A stretch of DNA of 52,277 nt, from positions 1-52,277 of the forward strand of contig JACRCW010000051.1 of the NCBI GenBank assembly GCA_016218805.1, given 5' to 3'. Below are positions 8,564 to 16,485 of the stretch, piece by piece (position 1 is the first letter of the stretch; the number at the start of each line of letters is the position of its first letter). The notes beneath the pieces were generated by a model. The model searched no databases, was not told the origin of the DNA, and saw only the letters and a program-made list of their open reading frames with translations. The translations under genes were made by a program, and so were the position numbers. This DNA is from Deltaproteobacteria bacterium (GTDB taxonomy: Bacteria > Myxococcota > JACRCW01).

Positions 8564-9799
8564 ATGAACACGGCCGCCATGGGTGTTGAGGACCAGTTCT
8601 ACGCAAACCTCCCCGCGTTTGACCGCTTTGAGGACATTGCGGAAGCGGCGGTGTACCAGCGCGTGCCGGACAGCTGGCACGTCCTCATCACCGACGTGAA
8701 AGGCAGCACGCGCGCCATTGAAGCCGGCCGGTACAAGGACGTGAACGCACTGGGCGTCTCCACCATTACCGCTGTGGTCAACCAACTGAACGACGTGCCG
8801 TTCCCGTACGTGTTTGGCGGCGACGGCGCCACGCTGCTCATCCCGCCCAGCCGGCGGGACCAGGCGGTGCTGGCGGCGCGCAACGCCATCCGGCTCGCCA
8901 CGGAAGCGTTCGACCTGGAGTTGCGCGCCGGCATTGTCCCCGTCAAGGACCTGGCGGCCGCCGGCGTGGAAGTGCGCGTGGCCAAGTTCCGCGTCTCCCC
9001 CAACGTCTGCCTGGGGATGTTTGAAGGCGGCGGACTGGCCCAGGCGGAGAAGCTGGTGAAGGACCCGCAGCGCGGCGCCGCGTACGCGCTGACGCCGGTG
9101 GAGGTCCCGGATGAGTCGCTGTTCCAGGGCTTTGAGTGCCGGTGGAAGCCCATCCCCGCGCGCAAGGACCGCGTCTTGTGTCTGCTCGTCGTGGCGCGGG
9201 CGCACGACGCCGCCGCGCAACGGTTGGTGTACCGGCGCGTCCTGGATGGCATCGCCGCTGCGGCGCACATGGGCATGGACGGACTGCGCCCCGTCGACGG
9301 GCAGTCACTGCAGCTGGGCGTGGGCGCCGCCGGGCTGCGCGTGGAGGCGTCGGTGCGCAGCGGGCACGCGTCGGGGCCGCGGTTCCTCGCGTTCCGCCTG
9401 CGCGCGCAGCTGCTGGTGCTGCTCGCGCGCACGTTGATGCGGTTTGGCATCCGGCTCGGTGGGTTTGACGGTTCCTTCTACAAGCGTGACGTCGCGGCCA
9501 ACACAGATTTCCGGAAATTTGATGACACGCTGCGCATGGTGCTGGATGTCTCGGAGGCGGAATTGCGGGCCATCCTGGTGTACCTGGAGGGCGAACGCCT
9601 GGCCGGCGAGGTGGCGTACGGTACGCACGCGTCCGATGCCGCGCTGATGACGTGCTTTGTCCAGGATTACGCGGGAAACCACATTCACTTTGTGGACGGC
9701 AGCAACGGCGGCTACGCGCTGGCGGCCAAGCAGCTCAAGGAACAGCTGCGCGCCCCCGCGGGTGCGGTCACCACCGGCGGGCCGGGCGTGGTGCAGTGA
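8564..9799 (+). CDS. DUF3095 family protein (class III cyclase-like fold)
   Basis: The protein resembles the DUF3095 family, which is distantly related to class III nucleotidyl cyclases. Near the N-terminus are 'VLITDVKGSTRAIEAGRYKD' and 'FGGDGATLLIP', echoing the metal-binding Asp and GGDG-type loops of cyclases, and 'FYKRDVAANTDFRKFDDTLR' is in the second half. The 411 residues match family length. ATG at 8564 is preferred. ATG at 8579 is possible, and the upstream open frame from 8468 overlaps no recognisable domain. No signal peptide is seen. Enzymatic activity is not established for this family, so no product is proposed. Confidence 0.75.
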   Translation: MNTAAMGVEDQFYANLPAFDRFEDIAEAAVYQRVPDSWHVLITDVKGSTRAIEAGRYKDVNALGVSTITAVVNQLNDVPFPYVFGGDGATLLIPPSRRDQAVLAARNAIRLATEAFDLELRAGIVPVKDLAAAGVEVRVAKFRVSPNVCLGMFEGGGLAQAEKLVKDPQRGAAYALTPVEVPDESLFQGFECRWKPIPARKDRVLCLLVVARAHDAAAQRLVYRRVLDGIAAAAHMGMDGLRPVDGQSLQLGVGAAGLRVEASVRSGHASGPRFLAFRLRAQLLVLLARTLMRFGIRLGGFDGSFYKRDVAANTDFRKFDDTLRMVLDVSEAELRAILVYLEGERLAGEVAYGTHASDAALMTCFVQDYAGNHIHFVDGSNGGYALAAKQLKEQLRAPAGAVTTGGPGVVQ

Positions 9800-9822
9800 C
9801 GGCAACGCACCCGGCCATTGTA

Positions 9823-10503
9823 CTATCTACGCGTCAGCGCCTGCACCAGCCGCGTTGACAGTGAAGGCCGGTCAGCCCGCCGCCACTGCTTGAGCAGCAT
9901 GCCGCTGAACACGTCCACCGCCGGCGCCAGGCACAAGCCCACCAGCACGTCCGCCACGTAGTGCTGCTTCACCAGCGCCACGCTGACCGCCACAAACAGC
10001 GCCAGCCCCACCATGATGCGGCCCGTGAGCGGATGGTGGCGCAGGGCCACCACCGCCGCCAGCATGGACATGGAGGCGTGCGCGGACGGGAACAGGTTGG
10101 TGGGTGGAGCCAACCAGAACCAGAACGCCCCCACGTCGTTGAGGAAGTCCCCCCGCGGGACCAGCAGCGGGCGGTCCTCCATGCGCACCGGGATGAGCGC
10201 GAAGCACAGCAACTGCAGCACACTCATGAGGCCGAATGCCACGATGGCGCGGTCGGTCTCGTCGGGGTGGCGCAGCATCAGCGCCACCGCGGCCACCATC
10301 AGGTACGCCAGCCCGTAGGTCAACAGCAGTGCTGGCACAAACGGCACGGCCTCATCCAGCGGAAGACGGACGTCGTAGATTCGCGGTGAAACCACGACGA
10401 TGCGGTTCAAACTGAGGTACCCGGTGGCGTACACCGCCACCAGGACCACCAGCGCCACCATCTTGCGTCGTGACGCTTCAGTCAGGGCTGCTGCATCGGG
10501 CAT
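9823..10503 (-). CDS. PAP2-family phosphatase-like membrane protein
   Basis: An integral membrane protein of 226 residues with about six hydrophobic helices. The second phosphatase motif is visible as PTNLFPSAHASMS (about 134-146). The third is VKQHYVADVLVG, with H181 and D185 as likely catalytic residues. The first KxxxxxxRP-type motif is not evident, which is usual in the PAP2_3 / inositol-phosphotransferase-like branch. Such proteins act on lipid phosphates or phospholipid head groups at the membrane. It is divergently transcribed from the HPF-like gene, with under 100 bases between their starts. Confidence 0.8.
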   Translation of the reverse strand: MPDAAALTEASRRKMVALVVLVAVYATGYLSLNRIVVVSPRIYDVRLPLDEAVPFVPALLLTYGLAYLMVAAVALMLRHPDETDRAIVAFGLMSVLQLLCFALIPVRMEDRPLLVPRGDFLNDVGAFWFWLAPPTNLFPSAHASMSMLAAVVALRHHPLTGRIMVGLALFVAVSVALVKQHYVADVLVGLCLAPAVDVFSGMLLKQWRRADRPSLSTRLVQALTRR

Positions 10504-10598
10504 GGATCACCCACTCACGACGAGAGTCGCCACCCGCAAGCCGCGCGGCAACCCCCGGGCACCGCCGGCGTGGCACGCTGAATGCTGTGGATTCCGCC

Positions 10599-11153
10599 AT
10601 GGTCGACTCCCTCCAAATCACGTTCAAGGAAATGGCCCCATCGGCCGCGCTGGAAGCCCGGATACGCGAACACGCCGCCAAGCTGGGACGGTTCCACCCG
10701 GACCCCATGACGCTGCGGGTGGTGGTCTCCTGTCCGCACCAGCATCACCTGGCAGGCAAGCGCTTCCACGTGGCGCTGATGGCCCGCGTCCGCGGCCACG
10801 AATTGGTAGCCAACCGCACGCCGGACGAACACCACGCCTACGTGGACCCGTACATTGCGGTCCATGATGCGTTTCACGCGCTGCGGCGCGTGCTCATGGA
10901 GCATGCGCGGGTGCGCCGCGGGGACACCAAGCTCCACGAGCCCACGCCGCACGGCGTGGTCGTGTCGCTGTTCCCGGAGGACGGTTACGGCGTGCTTGCC
11001 ACGCCCGACGAGCGGGACATCTACTTTCACCGCAACTCCGTGGTGAACGGCAGCTTTGACGAGGTCCACGTTGGCACCCAGGTGCGGTACGCCGAGGAGA
11101 CGGGAGAGCAGGGCCCGCAGGCCAGCTCGGTCTTCGTCCTGAAGAACGCGTGA
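10599..11153 (+). CDS. HPF/RaiA-like ribosome hibernation factor fused to a cold-shock domain
   Basis: The first 100 or so residues match the ribosome-associated HPF/RaiA (sigma-54 modulation) fold: 'LQITFKEMAPSAALEARI', 'HHLAGKRFHVALMARV', 'VDPYIAVHDAFHALRRVL'. The C-terminal 65 residues form a cold-shock domain: 'GVVVSLFPEDGYGVL' carries the RNP1-like segment and 'DIYFHRNSV' the RNP2-like segment. The combined protein would bind both the ribosome and single-stranded RNA and may silence translation during stress or stationary phase. ATG at 10599 was selected because it begins exactly at the HPF fold; the upstream open frame has no homologous content. 184 residues. Confidence 0.85.
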   Translation: MVDSLQITFKEMAPSAALEARIREHAAKLGRFHPDPMTLRVVVSCPHQHHLAGKRFHVALMARVRGHELVANRTPDEHHAYVDPYIAVHDAFHALRRVLMEHARVRRGDTKLHEPTPHGVVVSLFPEDGYGVLATPDERDIYFHRNSVVNGSFDEVHVGTQVRYAEETGEQGPQASSVFVLKNA

Positions 11154-11157
11154 CCGC

Positions 11158-11691
11158 TCAGCTGCCGCGCACCAGGCCGCGCGTGTGAAGCAGGTCCATG
11201 ATCAACGCCGCCGCCTGCTCGGGCGACGACGCTGACGAGTCAATCCGCAGCTCCGGTGATTCCGGAGGTTCATAGGGGTCCTGCAGGCCGGGCACGGTGG
11301 TGGACGCGCGGTCCAGGCCCTTTCTGTACGTCCCCTTGGTGTCGCGCGCCTGGCAGACGGCAAGCGGGCAGTTCACCCATACTTCCACAAACACGGGGAT
11401 GAGACTGCGCGCCAGGTCCCGGTAGGCGCGCCGGTTGGCGGTGGCGTCAAAGATGACATTGACGCCGTGGCTGACCAGCCGCGCGCCGCACCAGGCCAGC
11501 GCGCGGTAGAACAGGTCCCGCTCCGCAAGCGCGTAGGTCGGTGCGGGCGTGAGCAGGCGGCGGACCTCGTCAGACTCCAGCACTTCCACGGGCAGTTGGC
11601 CGCGGCCCAGGCGGGCCACCAGCGCGCTCGTCACGGAACTCTTTCCGGACGCCGGCAGTCCCGTGAGCCAAAGTGCAAACGCCATGATCAC
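11158..11691 (-). CDS. cysC: Adenylylsulfate (APS) kinase-like protein
   Basis: APS kinases phosphorylate adenylylsulfate to PAPS for sulfate assimilation or sulfation. The P-loop is GLPASGKSS (11-19). Family motifs follow: 'FDATANRRAYRDLAR', 'VEVWVNCPLAVCQARDTKG' and 'GLQDPYEPPESPEL', the last being highly characteristic of CysC. The length of 177 residues is slightly below average. No sulfurylase or PAPS reductase lies nearby, so the role may be sulfation or an unrelated kinase activity. The GTG start at 11691 overlaps the upstream gene's stop as GTGA; an ATG at 11685 is the alternative. Confidence 0.82.
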   Translation of the reverse strand: MIMAFALWLTGLPASGKSSVTSALVARLGRGQLPVEVLESDEVRRLLTPAPTYALAERDLFYRALAWCGARLVSHGVNVIFDATANRRAYRDLARSLIPVFVEVWVNCPLAVCQARDTKGTYRKGLDRASTTVPGLQDPYEPPESPELRIDSSASSPEQAAALIMDLLHTRGLVRGS

Positions 11692-12776
11692 TCCGCCAGG
11701 TAACGGTTGACGTCACCCGGATCGAATGACGGTGAATCCAGCACGTTCTGCATGAACCGGAAGATCATCCGGCGCACGTCCAGGTCCAGCGCGGGGTACC
11801 AGAGCGGGCTGGCAATCACGAGGCCGCGGAACGCAAAGAAGGGCGCCACCACGCGGCGGAGGTGGCGGTCACGCGCTCCCTCTTCGTACGTTGACCAGAA
11901 GCCGCGGAACAGCTTCTCAAACGGTCCCTGCAGCCGGCCATAGCGGCGCAGCGAGAAAAACAGGTAATTGATGACCATCGCCGTGACGTCGTCCGCGGCT
12001 TCGCCCCATTCGCCGCGGGAGCGGTCCAGCACGGAGAAGTCCACGCCGCGGCGGAACAGCACGTTCCACGGGTGGAAGTCCCCGTGCACGGCGCACAGCC
12101 GCCCGCCCAGGTGGTGCAGGCGCCAGCGCCACGCGTTGGCGCCGTCCTCAATGGAGCGGAGCAGTTTCTCGTCAATGAAGCCAAACCGCCGCGGATAGCT
12201 GTCCGTCAGGCCCATGATGCATTCGCCGTGGCCAATGAGCTCACGGATGCGCCGGCGGTACAGTCCGGGTGAACGCTTCTTCCGACGGTGGATCTCCACC
12301 AGGTAGCGCGCCAGCGCGTGCGCGCGCTGCGCATCACCTGCCGCAAGCCGGCCGTCCCGCGCCATGCGCTCCAGGTCCAGGTGGTAGCTCTTACCCGCGG
12401 TGTGCTGGGTGATGACAAAGAACTCCTCCGCGTCGCGGACGGAGAACAGCCGGCCGTTGCCGGACACCGCGCCCACGTCCAGCGCCGGAACGTGCCGCGG
12501 AAGGCGTCCATAACTGTCATAATCCCAGAGAATGGCCTGTGCGCGGTCCGCGCGGTGCTCATGTCCAAACGGGCCCGGTTGCATGGTCTCCAGCACCACG
12601 GTCCGCTCGCGTCCGTCCTGGCTGAAGGTGATGGCAATGGGCGTGCCGTAGCCATAGCGCTTGATGGACGCGCGGCTGGCCCTCTCCCCAATGGCCCCCA
12701 CGGAGCGGAGCACCACGTCAGGCCCAAACGCTGTCTGCAGGTACGACTCCACCTCCGCGCGTCGGATGCTGAGCAT
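11688..12776 (-). CDS. APH-family phosphotransferase (kinase-like)
   Basis: The protein has the choline-kinase/aminoglycoside-phosphotransferase fold. The catalytic loop is LCAVHGDFHPWNVLF (near residues 225-238), followed by the metal-binding DRSRGEWGEAADD. N-terminal nucleotide-binding lobe residues include the segment 'RTVVLETMQPGPFGHEHRA'. The start at 12776 (MLSIRRAEVESYL) is inferred from where the fold begins; an in-frame ATG at 12851 has no better ribosome site. The gene overlaps the APS-kinase-like gene by 4 bases. APH proteins paired with P-loop kinases are known as fused COG2187-COG0645 proteins, which may hint at a joint substrate. Substrate unknown. Confidence 0.78.
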   Translation of the reverse strand: MLSIRRAEVESYLQTAFGPDVVLRSVGAIGERASRASIKRYGYGTPIAITFSQDGRERTVVLETMQPGPFGHEHRADRAQAILWDYDSYGRLPRHVPALDVGAVSGNGRLFSVRDAEEFFVITQHTAGKSYHLDLERMARDGRLAAGDAQRAHALARYLVEIHRRKKRSPGLYRRRIRELIGHGECIMGLTDSYPRRFGFIDEKLLRSIEDGANAWRWRLHHLGGRLCAVHGDFHPWNVLFRRGVDFSVLDRSRGEWGEAADDVTAMVINYLFFSLRRYGRLQGPFEKLFRGFWSTYEEGARDRHLRRVVAPFFAFRGLVIASPLWYPALDLDVRRMIFRFMQNVLDSPSFDPGDVNRYLAE

Positions 12777-13065
12777 GAGGGCAATCCCCTGGAACGCAGG
12801 GTAGGGCAGGCGCGGCAGTGCGGCAGCCCCGCGCCGGATCGGTGAATGCATGGGGTGAACACGGACGCTTCATGCCTATTCGCGGCTGGCGGCGGTCACG
12901 GCACGTTGCACAGCGCACTCCGCCTCCCGCCCACGCACCGCCCGGTGACCCTTCAAGCGCCCGTGCGTATCCGTGACAACAATGGAGCCGCCTCGGGGAC
13001 GCCATGCGCAACGGAAACGTCGTCGTGATGACCGTGCTCCTGCTCAAGGCGGGAACGCGCACGCC
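12777..13065. other. Intergenic region with no recognised element
   Basis: About 290 bases separate the phosphotransferase start from the SufB/D-like stop. No RNA gene, hairpin of note, riboswitch motif or protein-like ORF was seen. It presumably holds the promoter of the minus-strand phosphotransferase operon and the 3' end of the upstream unit. Confidence 0.5.
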
Positions 13066-14001
13066 TCAACGGAGAATGCCGCTCACCACAAGCTCAATGG
13101 CCTGCTCCGGCGAAAGGCCGCGCGCCATCAACGTCTCCAGTTCCTTGCGATCCACGCTCCCAATCGCCGCTTCGTGCGTCACCTTGGCTTCCGGGTGGAG
13201 CACGCGCACCACCGGTGTTGCACCGGCGCGCGCGCGCCCCAACACGATCTCCCGGCAGTCCACGTGCCCGCGCGCGAGCCGACCCGCGGCCTCCGTGATA
13301 CCCACGACCTCGGCGTGCGCGTCATCCTGCACCACCACGCGTGACCGGATGAGCCCGCGTGACCGGACACCCACCAGGCGCACGGCCTCCTTCAGCGTGA
13401 CCTCATCCGCCTGCCGGGCCACCACGCGCGCTGACAGTTCGGCCAGGCCGTCATCCCCCACCGCCACGTCGTAGTCGATCTCCAACTTTCCCGCGGCGCC
13501 GGCCAGCAGTGCAAAGTTGGAGAAGAACCGGGCACCCGTCCCCACGCGGACGGACGCGTGCGGCGCGACGATCATCGCGCCGTGCATGCCGTGGTGATGG
13601 TGCTCGTTGTAGGTGAGCACCGCGTCTGTTCCCAGCACCAGCGTGGCATGCATGAGATGACGGGCGTCCCGCGCGCCGGGAAAGGCGCAGCATGACGTGA
13701 CGCGGGCGCGGGCACCCTGGCCAAGTTGGAAGTCCACCCGAACCTCCTGCACATCCCGCGGTCCTTCCAGGCCGAAGCACAGGTGAATGGGCCGCGCCAC
13801 CTCCACGCCCGGCGCCACCGTCACGCTTCCCTCCAGCAGTTGCCCGTTGCGGCGCAGCGCCACCTCCACGCCGGGAACGCCATGCACGCTCACCACGTTG
13901 TGGCCCAGCACCACGGCGTGCGCGACGTCCGCATCGTTGAGGACGGCGGGGTCCACACCCACCAGCGGCAGCGCATTCCGCGCCACATCAAGCAACGCCA
14001 T
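13066..14001 (-). CDS. Short SufB/SufD-family Fe-S assembly scaffold (SmsB-like)
   Basis: The beta-helical core and C-terminal signature of SufB/SufD are present: 'EHHHHGMHGAMIVAPHA', 'GTGARFFSNFALLAGAAG', 'VGITEAAGRLARGHVDCRE' and the family-typical 'GSVDRKELETLMARGLSPEQ' near the end. At 311 residues it is much shorter than canonical SufB or SufD (over 400) and fits the single scaffold of the minimal SMS/SUF-like system. ATG at 14001 was chosen because the frame upstream is just sequence of the overlapping ATPase gene. It overlaps the SufC gene by 14 bases. Expected to assemble [Fe-S] clusters in the cytoplasm with that ATPase. Confidence 0.88.
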   Translation of the reverse strand: MALLDVARNALPLVGVDPAVLNDADVAHAVVLGHNVVSVHGVPGVEVALRRNGQLLEGSVTVAPGVEVARPIHLCFGLEGPRDVQEVRVDFQLGQGARARVTSCCAFPGARDARHLMHATLVLGTDAVLTYNEHHHHGMHGAMIVAPHASVRVGTGARFFSNFALLAGAAGKLEIDYDVAVGDDGLAELSARVVARQADEVTLKEAVRLVGVRSRGLIRSRVVVQDDAHAEVVGITEAAGRLARGHVDCREIVLGRARAGATPVVRVLHPEAKVTHEAAIGSVDRKELETLMARGLSPEQAIELVVSGILR

Positions 14002-14692
14002 GCTCACCTCCGCGCGCCAGAAAGTGCGCCACCGTGTCCTGCGGCGGGCCGGTGTGGCGGATGCGCCCGTCGTCCAGCACGGATGCCCGGTCCGCAGCGA
14101 GTGCGACCTCCTCCTGGTGCGTGATGAGCAGCACCGCGCCACCGCCGTCGCGCAGCGCGCGGATGATCGCGAGGATCTGCGCCATGGAGAGCAGGTCAAT
14201 GCCGGCAGTCGGCTCATCGAGAATGGCCAGGTCCGGCTTCATGGCGAGGACGGACGCGAGCTCAATGCGCTGCCGCTCGCCCCCGCTGAGCGTGCGGTCC
14301 ACCGACCGGTCCAGACAGCGCCCCGGGTCCAGCCCCACCTGCGCCAGCGCCCACGCGGGGTCCACGCCGCTGCGCCTGAGGCCCAGGTACTCGCGCACCG
14401 TGATGCCCTCGAATTGCGCCGGTTGTTGCCAGGCCAGCGTCATTCCCAGGCGCGCGCGTTCGTGGATGGCCAGCGGCGCCAGGTCCGTTCCCTTGAAGCG
14501 CGTCACGCCCGCGGTGGCCGCGTATCCATCACAACCCATCAGGATGAACGCCAGCGTGGACTTCCCAGAGCCATTCGCCCCAATCAGCGCGTGGATCTCT
14601 CCCTCGCGCACGTCCAGGTCCAGCCCGCGGAGCACGTGTCGCCCGTTGATGACGCAGGCAAGGTCGCGCACATGGAGGAACGCTTCAGCCAT
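13988..14692 (-). CDS. sufC: Fe-S cluster assembly ATPase SufC-like (SmsC-like)
   Basis: Soluble ABC-type ATPase of the SUF family. Walker A is GANGSGKST (38-46), the ABC signature LSGGERQR begins near 135, and Walker B LAILDEP lies at about 155-161, followed by 'TAGIDLLSM' as in SufC. No membrane permease is next to it. Instead the SufB/D-like gene follows with a 14-base overlap. ATG at 14692 gives the family N-terminus (MAEAFLHVRDLACVINGRHV); an ATG 8 codons upstream is possible. No sufS, sufE or sufU is seen in the window, so a cysteine desulfurase would have to be encoded elsewhere. Confidence 0.92.
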   Translation of the reverse strand: MAEAFLHVRDLACVINGRHVLRGLDLDVREGEIHALIGANGSGKSTLAFILMGCDGYAATAGVTRFKGTDLAPLAIHERARLGMTLAWQQPAQFEGITVREYLGLRRSGVDPAWALAQVGLDPGRCLDRSVDRTLSGGERQRIELASVLAMKPDLAILDEPTAGIDLLSMAQILAIIRALRDGGGAVLLITHQEEVALAADRASVLDDGRIRHTGPPQDTVAHFLARGGEHGVA

Positions 14693-14822
14693 GACTGCCC
14701 CGTCGTGGCGTTGCATCCCACGTGCCTCGCCAGATCGGATCGTTGCGTCGCGTCGTCGGCGGGGTCATGCACGGGCGCGGGCGCGGGCTGGTGGGAACGC
14801 GCTGCGTGGCTATTGTCCCGGC

Positions 14823-15449
14823 ATGAGAATGAGATCGCTGATTGAGAGCATCAGGTCCGGCGTGCCGGTGTCGGAAGCCGAGGCAACCCGGATGCTGACC
14901 GCGACGCTCCAGGTCCTGGGCGAGATCCTCCCCCAGCTCCACGGCGAGGCGGTAGCGAAGCGCTGGGGAGCCGACCTGGGGATCACGCTGCCCGCGCCGG
15001 GCGACGACACCACGACGTGGGTGTCGGACGGTTTCCTGGACGCGGTGGCGGCCCGTGCGGGCGTGCCGGGTGGACACGGGCGCGAACAGGCCCGCGTGTG
15101 CTGTCAGGCGCTGGCGCGGTGGAGTGACGGCGGGACGCTGTCCCGGCTGCGTTTGGGTCTGCCGGAGCCGTTGCACGTCCTGTTTGAGCCGGAGGAGCGC
15201 GGGGCGCCGCTGCACGCGGAGGCACACCGCATTTCGCGTTCTTACGCGCGCGCCACCCTGGCGGAGGGCCGGCCCGGCAGCATGCACGCGGTCGGGGATT
15301 CGGCGGGAATCATGCACCGGCACTCGGTGGCGGCGGCCGGGGAACCCTCCAAGCTGTCATCGGCCGGTGCGCTCCCGGCGGAGGAGGAGCGCCGCACGCT
15401 TGCGGTGGGCAGGCCCTCCGCGGGACGCCCCGTCAGTGAGACGGGCTGA
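14823..15449 (+). CDS. DUF2267-like protein
   Basis: The first 140 residues resemble the DUF2267 fold: 'EAEATRMLTATLQVLGEILP' and 'AVAKRWGADLGITLPAP', with a second similar helix pair 'GREQARVCCQALARWSDGGT' followed by 'RLRLGLPEPLHVLFEPEERG'. That gives two degenerate halves of about 65 residues, as in the family. The C-terminal 55 residues look disordered. The long open frame extending upstream to 14034 is antisense to sufC and is not coding. The ATG at 14823 has no obvious ribosome site. The role of DUF2267 proteins is not known. Confidence 0.65.
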   Translation: MRMRSLIESIRSGVPVSEAEATRMLTATLQVLGEILPQLHGEAVAKRWGADLGITLPAPGDDTTTWVSDGFLDAVAARAGVPGGHGREQARVCCQALARWSDGGTLSRLRLGLPEPLHVLFEPEERGAPLHAEAHRISRSYARATLAEGRPGSMHAVGDSAGIMHRHSVAAAGEPSKLSSAGALPAEEERRTLAVGRPSAGRPVSETG

Positions 15450-15596
15450 CCGGTATTTCAACTCATTTCTCGGCGACCTGCGGGACTCCGTTCCGTTGCG
15501 CGCTGCCGGCGGCGGCGGGCGTGGCTCCGCGTTACATCCCGGTGTCCCAGCCTTGTACCTGCGGGACACGGACATTCCCGCCAAGGAGGCAACACC

Positions 15597-16460
15597 ATGA
15601 ACACGCAATTCGTCAGTTCAAACGACGGGACAAAGATCGCCTATGAAACCCGTGGAAATGGTCCGCCGCTGGTCTTTGTCTGGGGCGCGCTCGGCTCGCG
15701 GGGTCTGCCGTTCGCGGCGCGGATGCGCGAGGAGCTGGCGCGGAGTTTCACCGTCTACGACTACGACCGGCGCGGGCGCGGCGAGAGCGGCGACGTGGGT
15801 CTGTACGCCGTCGAGCGCGAGATCGACGACCTGCGCGCGGTGTGCGAGACGGCGGGCGGATTGCCATTTGTGTGCGGGACCTCGTCGGGTGCGGCGTTGG
15901 CGTTGGAGGCCGCCGCCGCGGGAGTGCCCATGCGCATGCTGGCCGCGCATGAACCGCCCTACGCCGTGGGTGCACACGCGGCCTCGTTTGACCGCGACTA
16001 CGAGCAGCATGTCACCAGGCTCGTACGGCTGGACCAGCGCTCGGAGGCGGTGAAGTACTTCATGCGCGCCGTGGGCGTGCCCACGCCGGTGATCTGGGTC
16101 ATGCGGCTCATGCCGCTCTGGCGGAGCATGGTCCATGCGGCGCACACCCTTCCGTACGACGCTGCGGTCATGCGGGGCTTCCACCTGCCAGAGCAGCGCT
16201 TCCGGGACATCCGGGTGCCCACGCTCGTTCTCGTCGGCGGCAGCACACCGGCGCGCCTGCGCGCTGCGGCGGATGAAGTCACCCGAGTCATCCCGGACGC
16301 CCGGGAGCGCGTCATCCCACGGCAGAACCACGGCATCAAACCCGCCGCCCTCAGGCCAGTTCTCGATGAGGAATTCGCCGCCGCGACCCGCACGGCACCG
16401 CGCAGCGACTCGCGGTCACAACCGTGGGTGGAACCGCGGACCTCGGGGCCGCACGCCTGA
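15597..16460 (+). CDS. Alpha/beta hydrolase
   Basis: Alpha/beta-hydrolase fold protein of 287 residues. The nucleophile elbow is CGTSSGAAL (serine in the middle of GxSxG), the oxyanion region is 'PLVFVWGALGSRG', the acid follows a strand in 'VPTLVLVGGSTPAR' and the catalytic His is in 'RQNHGIKP'. Substrate is unknown. The ATG at 15597 is preceded by AAGGAGG at 15583-15589 at proper spacing, which fixes the start. The C-terminus ends in a Ser/Arg/Pro-rich tail. The gene is alone between the DUF2267 gene and the convergent purine permease. Confidence 0.88.
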   Translation: MNTQFVSSNDGTKIAYETRGNGPPLVFVWGALGSRGLPFAARMREELARSFTVYDYDRRGRGESGDVGLYAVEREIDDLRAVCETAGGLPFVCGTSSGAALALEAAAAGVPMRMLAAHEPPYAVGAHAASFDRDYEQHVTRLVRLDQRSEAVKYFMRAVGVPTPVIWVMRLMPLWRSMVHAAHTLPYDAAVMRGFHLPEQRFRDIRVPTLVLVGGSTPARLRAAADEVTRVIPDARERVIPRQNHGIKPAALRPVLDEEFAAATRTAPRSDSRSQPWVEPRTSGPHA

Positions 16461-16485
16461 ACGCCGCGGCGTTCACACATTGGCC

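Noticed and set aside
14034..14822. Upstream extension of the DUF2267-like gene
   Set aside because: This part is antisense to sufC and has no similarity to the family; the gene is started at 14823.
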